Assembly: GCF_000003815.2 (NCBI RefSeq)
Contig: NC_049981.1
Coordinates: 1,766,830-1,830,829, forward strand
Direction of reading: 5' to 3'
Source: Branchiostoma floridae
Lineage: Eukaryota > Chordata > Leptocardii > Amphioxiformes > Branchiostomatidae
DNA: 64,000 nucleotides
Below are positions 58,157 to 64,000 of this stretch, piece after piece. The notes below the pieces were generated by a model, which had not been told where the DNA came from, searched no databases, and saw only the letters and a program-made list of their open reading frames with translations. The translations under genes and the position numbers were made by a program. Each line of letters opens with the position of its first letter. Position 1 is the stretch's first letter.

Positions 58157-58455
58157 CCTTAAATGGTTGTTCCCAAACTGCAGCCCTCCCCCAGTCTGAA
58201 TTGGTAGACTCCTGATTTGTGTCCCTCCCAGGCCTGAAATGGATGCTCTTTGACTTGTATCACTCCCCTAGCGTGTAATGGTAAACCCCTGAGATCCTCT
58301 TTTCCTTAGTCTCAAAATGGTAGACATTTGACTTGCATCCCTTCCGAACCTGAAATGGTTGCTCCCTGACCGACTCCCTCCCTCAAGCCTGAAATGGTTG
58401 CCCCCTGCCCTGCATCACTCCCCCCTATCCTGACAAATTGTTGACATGTGTGAGA
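58157..58455 (+). repeat. Diverged tandem repeat, about 45-bp unit
   Basis: Units centred on CCTGAAATGGTTGCTCCCTG followed by a CCCTCCC tract recur about six or seven times with substantial divergence. Confidence 0.7.
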
Positions 58456-58874
58456 ACATTTACACTTCTCTCCTGTCAGCCTCTGTAAACTTGAACTAGG
58501 GACTGTCCAGCAAATATCACAGCTAATTGAGACATTGAACTAGAACATTTGAGGGACCATCCAGTAATGCTGCTAGTGAAGGGCTGCCAATTTCCTCCAT
58601 AAAATATGATATCTTTATCCTTATTAGAATCCACCATGAGTTAAAAAAATGAAAATTCTCCAATTTCATGTAGGTAAAAGCAAAATACAGTTATTGAACA
58701 TAGGAAGTAGGCAAGCCGCCCTAAGGCATTTGGAATCTCCCAGGAGTTCTGGAATTCCAGAAGTCAGAAGACAAGATGAGATGACTTCATCTCCAAGCAG
58801 ATGTTGAGGGGGGATATCCTTCAGCAGAGAACATGGGCCTAATAAGTCAGAATCTTCAAGAATATCTAACAGGG

Positions 58875-58973
58875 GCAAGACAGCATCCAAAAGGCCCAAA
58901 CAGTATCTATTTGGCCACTATACTGTGTGGGAAACTGTTTGGGCCCTTCGAATACTGTCTTGCTCTACTTAGG
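58875..58973. repeat. 99-bp foldback
   Basis: Arms of about 40 nt: GCAAGACAGCATCCAAAAGG-CCCAAACAGT and the inverse of GCAAGACAGTATTCGAAGGG-CCCAAACAGT. Confidence 0.8.
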
Positions 58974-60783
58974 TTGCAAGATTCGGTATTGATCATACAG
59001 TTGTACACGTAAATCAATTGCCATAACTATAGTAATTAGCTGTGTTATGTCCAAAAAACTTTCAACAGTCACACAATAGTGGTCATACTATCCACTGTAA
59101 ATTCGTATATTTTCACAAGGATGTAGTTCTGCAACAAAAGGGGGAAGGAAGTTTTCTGTATTTTAGATTTGCACTTTGGCTCTTAAAGTTGACACACGTA
59201 CCTACTAGTCAAATTCCATTTTTAGTGAGACAAGAAGTACATTGTGTAAAATACAAAATACACATACCTATTTCAACCACAGTACCAAACAGAGCCACTA
59301 GAGGGCCACTAGTTCATTTGGCAAAGGCTAAACAGCAAAACAGACATCATTAAAATCCATCCATATCTTCTAGAGTTATGTAGTTCAACTGCAAACAAAT
59401 AAACACTACCAAGCAACAAGCAACTCTACCATGAACAAAACCACCTCATTGGCTGAGATAACGAGTCACTCGACCATGACCTTCCATCCTAATGACATGG
59501 TAATTACCTTGACCATGGGGTCGACAAGCCTCAATGTACAGAAGTTTTCACTAACAGACAAACCCGAGAATTTATCAGAAGGGGTGAATACTGGTACAGA
59601 AAATTCAGGTACAGGTACGCTTCTGGTCCAGAGGATCAAGATCTAGGTCCGGACCTGAACCTGGACCTGATTGTCTATAAAAATATGTGAATGGGCAATA
59701 TCCAAAACAATGGTCCAATTTTCTACAAAAACTATTTGGTGGAGTATCTGCCAAATTTATGCTCTGTATTACGAAAACAAATATCAGAAAACATATACTA
59801 ATGTTATAGAATAATCCAAGATCTAAGAAGATGTGAAACAACAAAAATGAAGAATCTGTTGTTGGAACTGTATACATGTACATGGTACATTCTGTGTATT
59901 CAGTCCTTGTTCAACCTTCCTAAAGTATTAATTTTCTCAATGAAGGCAACTTTTTTTTGGTCATTTTTTTATTTGCAGGCTCAGTTTTGCGGTTCCCAGA
60001 GGATGTCATCCATATACATGTATGTATAATCTTATCAACATGGCCTTAAGTGTGAAACATCCTGTGGCACCTTTTGCTTCAATATACCTTTAAACTTTAA
60101 TGGTAAGACAAGGCTGCCCTACAAATTAACTAGAGCATGTCTGATAGGGCTAGAGACAGGAGCTGGGTTTATCACCAATATTGGTTTTCAGGACATTCAT
60201 AAAAATTGGTTTTTAAACATAACATTTGAGAGATACTACAAAATTGGCAACTACATACATGTAGCTGCATTTTTTATCAATCAAGACATTAAGCTAGAAT
60301 ACAACTACTAGTTCTGGCTAGACTCAGATATGACTATTCTATTTTGATTTATATAAATTAGATAAGACTATCACTCTAGCCTTGACACACTTTATCAATC
60401 TTCCCCAAAAAGCTGGTTGAACAAAAAAGATATTTGGTGGTAGATATTATGCTAGCATATTCCATACACGTTGTAGTACCTACACTGCTGTCCATAAGCA
60501 AAAGCTGACTTATAGCCATGAAATCACCCTTCACAGATAACCAGATTAGAATAGGATAGTTGAGATCTATTCTATTAAAATATAATCTATAGTCCATCAA
60601 ACATGAGGAAAAGATGGCGAAGCAACTAGAGACACCAACAAGTACTGTTGCAAGTATCTAGTCTACTTACCAGATGTTTTGTTATCAGGCCATACTATCT
60701 ACTCGTTTTTTAGTAGAATTTCTTGCGTTTCAAATTTTGACAAGACCTTTAATACAGAGGACAAAATAAAATAGACGGCTGGG

Positions 60784-61185
60784 TAGGGCTGTGTACCTAA
60801 AGAAATTTTAGGTACAGGTACAGGTACAGGTACACAGGTTTAGGTACAGGTCCGGACCTTTACCTGTACCTAAACAAATTTGATCAATTATCTGTAAGTT
60901 ATAAATGTAGCCAACTGTCTTTTTTAGAGAAAAATTGTCACCTTTGTATGAGGATTTAGATATTTGAACCTCAAAACAAAGTTTTATTGATTTTCAACTG
61001 CAAGATTATCACAATTGTCATCTTTGATTTGGAATTTATGTATCTGTAGCCTTTAAAAGTGGTGTCCTCAAGTGCTTTAGTGTGTTTAGGTACAGGTACA
61101 GGTACACAGATGTTTAGGTCCGGACCTGTACCTAAACGATTTTTCAGGTACGGTACAGGTAGGGGTATTTAGGTACACAGCCCTA
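60784..61185. mobile_element. 402-bp hAT-like element with 18-bp TIRs and 8-bp target duplication
   Basis: Ends are TAGGGCTGTGTACCTAAA and its exact inverse (TIR). Flanked by CGGCTGGG at 60776-60783 and 61186-61193. Tandem GGTACA motifs lie inside both ends. Non-autonomous, no ORF. Confidence 0.93.
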
Positions 61186-62567
61186 CGGCTGGGTGGAAAA
61201 CTTGAATATTATTGTATTCACTCTCTGAAACTGTGTGTACCAACTTTCAAGGTGCACACTTTTTCCCTGTTTTCATATTGGTCTTACAGTTCAGTACAGT
61301 CACTGCATCATCTTTTCTTCAATCCATGAACCAACAATCACATTATTGTGGCTATACCCTTCACACTTTCCTAGATGGTTTAGCTTTGGAAAGATTTTAT
61401 CCCGCGGTCCAACACACGCCCGTTTCCCGCTCTGATCGTGAAATCGATGCGTCCTAACTGCTGCCATGAGTATACATCATAGAAAAATCAATGGACGCCA
61501 TCAACATGATTAAAACTGTTAGGGAGAGGAGAGGGAGACTGTGTAGTCGATCAGAGTTAACGCGGACGACATATGGGGAGGGGGCGAAACTGATTAATTC
61601 AGCAGTGGACATGGACATGATGGGGGAAATATGGAGCCATACAGGTACATGAGCGAGGTAATGGTTGGAGGCCACACCAGTTCAATTTGTTGGTTCTAAA
61701 ACATAGAACTTGAGGAACAATATGGGAACTGTTTACAGAGTCAGAGTCTGTATCTTGGTACACACAGTTTCGAGGAGTGAATATACTGTAAATGCATTTA
61801 AGTTCGCGGGGATTTAGTTTCGTGCGGGAAAAAGGACTCTTCGCAGTGGTTTTAAGTTCGCGGGAGCACCATGCACTGTAGTCTCTTACTTCCATGGAAA
61901 AAATGTTTGCGGTGGTTTTAAGTTCGCGGTAAATTTGCAACGCGAAATCGCAAAGACAAAACCACGGCTAAAATTTACAGTAGTCAGGTTCAAGTTTTCC
62001 TCTCAGACGTCTGTCCTCAGTGTCACTGACGAAAGACAGCGCATGCAGATTTCCAAAATCATATCAACTTGCTTTCGAGTAACTATCATTTGGCACATCT
62101 TATCTAAGAAGAAGTCAGTTAATTGCACAACGGATTGACTGCACGGAATCCCAAAATCCCGAACCAGTGCAGTCCAGCTGGATAACTTTTGCATTATTGC
62201 ACAAGCCGGATAATTGCAAGAAATATGCTGGCAAATAGGCTACATGCATTTAAACGGTTTCCACTGTACCTGGATGTCTAACTTTAATTGACGTACCTCT
62301 GTCCTCTTGCTTGACTATTACTATGAGCATGAAAATTGAAATGTATGAGAAGTAGAAAATTAGCGGTACACTCTACTATAACTACAGTCAATGTGTTAAC
62401 ACTTTACCAGCTAAGGGACACTGAGAGCATCACATCCACACTAGCAACAGAGCTAGGCAGTACGGCCAGGGTTAAGTAGTTTTTTCGACACCCCCTCCCC
62501 TTTCCCTCGCACTAATATATTAACAACACAACTATTATAAGAGGGAAACGACTGAATGGCGACCTAC
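61186..62567. other. Noncoding stretch
   Basis: Holds MITE copy 4. TTCAAGTT..CTC blocks near 57830 and 61985 are related. No gene seen. Confidence 0.5.
61786..61980. mobile_element. TA-flanked MITE, copy 4
   Basis: CTGTAAATGCATTTAAGTTC to CTAAAATTTACAG, TA each side, same orientation as copy 2. It has lost part of the right inverted repeat. Confidence 0.85.
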
Positions 62568-62720
62568 CTTCCCATGCGCCCATTTTCACCGCACTCGACT
62601 AATCGCGTTAGACACACACGCCCGTTTCGCAACGAGATTACACCACTGTCCCCCCATTCGCTGATTTCCCCCGAGTGCATATGACATCGTCCCGTCAAAT
62701 CTCGCAAATGGCCAGCGGGA
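62568..62720 (-). promoter_or_regulatory. Candidate CpG-rich promoter and first exon, minus strand
   Basis: This is a CpG-rich patch in AT-rich surroundings. On the minus strand it ends in a near-ideal donor (GGGAAG|gtaggtc, cut after 62568). Two short upstream ORFs would run from its ATGs into the 55568-55671 exon and stop there. The right limit is arbitrary. Confidence 0.3.
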
Positions 62721-63318
62721 TTATGAGTAGGTTATTGATCATAGGAAAATTCAATAGGGTTTGGACAAAACCAGCTGTCTTGGACAACTGTACATCAATG
62801 GGCAGAAGCAAATCTTGACGGAGTTGTGGTGAAGTTTGAGCAAATGCACTCAAGTTTGTAGTGGTTTTACGTTTGCAGTTTTTGCTGGAGGTTGCTGTTC
62901 ACTCACTCACTCACTAGTCGACCCTCGGAGGGAACGTGGTAAGTCCATAAAGGCATTGAACTCTTTAAAAAGGCAATTTCGTCACAAGTGAACATTCGTT
63001 CTATTACTTCTAAACAAGAGTTTGTCCAAACCATGGGTAGTGAACTGTTTCTTTTGTCCTTGTGTTCTGACACTGTCAATTAGAAACATCAGCACCTAAA
63101 CAGCTAAAAGGTCATTAAGAGCACACTTAGCAGCCAACTGCCCAGTCTTATTATGTCCATCCTAATTATTGTACCATTTTCTTTCAACATGAGTTTCACT
63201 GAAAGCAAATATTCTGTGTAATACAAACTGTTGGGCAGGCTGCTATAAGCGAGATTTAATCAGGCTAGCAAAGCAAAGTAGATTCAAGGAATCCTGAACC
63301 CCCAGCATCCTTTTTTCG

Positions 63319-63457
63319 TAGCCTGGGTACCAGACCCCCCCCCCACCTCAATAATATTTGGGAGGGGGCTTGCTGTAGAATCTTTTAGGGGGGGGCTAGA
63401 GCTAGAGCCAAAGAATTGGGCTGTATAGGCCCTGGAAACAGTCTGGCATCCAGGCTA
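63319..63457. mobile_element. TAGCCTGG-type MITE, copy 1
   Basis: Ends are TAGCCTGGGTACCAGAC and the inverse of TAGCCTGGATGCCAGAC. The interior shares CTAGAGCCAA and GGAAACAGTCTGGCAT with 52610-52690. No clear target duplication. Confidence 0.7.
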
Positions 63458-63603
63458 GTCGTTTGGTCATTTGGCAAAATCTTGTTGCTTAAGTAAATCA
63501 GTAAAGACAAAGAAAATGCTGTCTGGATTCTGGCTTCCCCATGTAGCCTGGGTGACAGACTGTTTCCAGGTCCTTCTCACTCTCAGGCAAGCTCCTTGGC
63601 ACC

Positions 63604-63706
63604 TAGCCTGGATACCAGACCCCAGCCCGATCTCAAAAATATATATCTTTTATGGTGTGATACATAGATATTTTTGAAGTCGAGCTGGGGTCTGGAATCC
63701 AGGCTA
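63604..63706. mobile_element. TAGCCTGG-type MITE, copy 2 (103-bp palindrome)
   Basis: Arms of 23 bp with one mismatch: TAGCCTGGATACCAGACCCC... and the inverse of TAGCCTGGATTCCAGACCCC.... AT-rich loop. Confidence 0.85.
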
Positions 63707-64000
63707 CTTGGCTCCAAGGTCAATTACAACAGAGCTGAGTTGTCCAGATGATGTCATCTGTAGCTATACAAGCCAGTTAGTGTTACACTTTCAGGAGGTT
63801 GGGGTCTGTCTGTAGTACCAGTCAGTGTTACCTCCTGATTTCACACCAGGCAGGGGTTGATGTGTAAGCAGGCAGGGGCAGAGTGTTACATGCTGGTAAT
63901 GAGCTCAGCCTGGTACAGGCTGTCACTCTGGGGTGGGGGCTAACATGGCAGCAAAGTGTCAGGGACTGATCATTACTCATCATGGAGGGAGAGGAGGTCA

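Larger units (their letters stand above)
57648..60783. other. Noncoding stretch with tandem repeat and foldback
   Basis: Contains the tandem repeat 58157-58455, the foldback 58875-58973 and a partial copy (59579-59780) of the element at 29069-29523. No gene seen. Confidence 0.5.
62721..64000. other. Right end, repeat-rich
   Basis: (ACTC)n near 62902-62915, an arm of the TA-flanked MITE family near 62860, and the two TAGCCTGG elements listed separately. No gene seen. Confidence 0.5.

Overview
The window looks like lancelet (Branchiostoma-type, invertebrate chordate) nuclear DNA. It is AT-rich, intron-rich and full of short inverted-repeat elements. It carries a chordate-like talin and several TRIM/NHL genes of the kind that is greatly expanded in amphioxus. 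The species call is inference from gene content and repeat style; no database search was possible. A block of exactly 100 N (12026-12125) is a scaffold gap.

Left third (1-18.4 kb): the minus strand encodes the N-terminal head of talin, running off the left edge. Eleven coding exons, each with canonical splice sites and compatible phases, give 406 codons that follow the vertebrate talin FERM head (F0, F1, F2, F3) almost end to end. The start codon is at 18367. The 7.9-kb intron 2618-10565 holds two intronless plus-strand genes. One is a 1184-residue protein with a decayed RING finger, Ser/Gly/Asp/Gln/Glu repeats and three tandem NHL propeller modules. The other is a 339-residue RING/B-box/coiled-coil protein that stops just where an NHL domain would begin.

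Middle (18.4-43.7 kb): no confident protein-coding gene. It holds a CpG-rich patch at 27.1-27.7 kb (candidate promoter), tRNA-derived SINE copies, MITEs, two elements inserted side by side at one 9-bp target, and a 2.15-kb element with perfect 24-bp terminal inverted repeats and GC-rich subterminal arrays.

Right third (43.8-64 kb): three more intronless minus-strand TRIM genes. Two are short sister paralogues (300 and 315 aa, RING/B-box/coiled coil only) that share a 16-bp upstream motif. The third is a complete 641-aa TRIM-NHL. To their right are two candidate noncoding exons on the minus strand (55568-55671 and one ending at 62568). If these belong to talin, the three TRIM genes also lie inside a talin 5'-UTR intron. 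The rest is dense in hAT-like non-autonomous elements with visible 8-bp or 5-bp target-site duplications.

Talin links integrin tails to actin, and TRIM proteins are mostly E3 ubiquitin ligases. Nothing in the sequence suggests they work in one pathway. The nesting looks like insertion of intronless TRIM copies into large introns. The most unusual coding item is the RING-dead triple-NHL gene next to an NHL-less TRIM.
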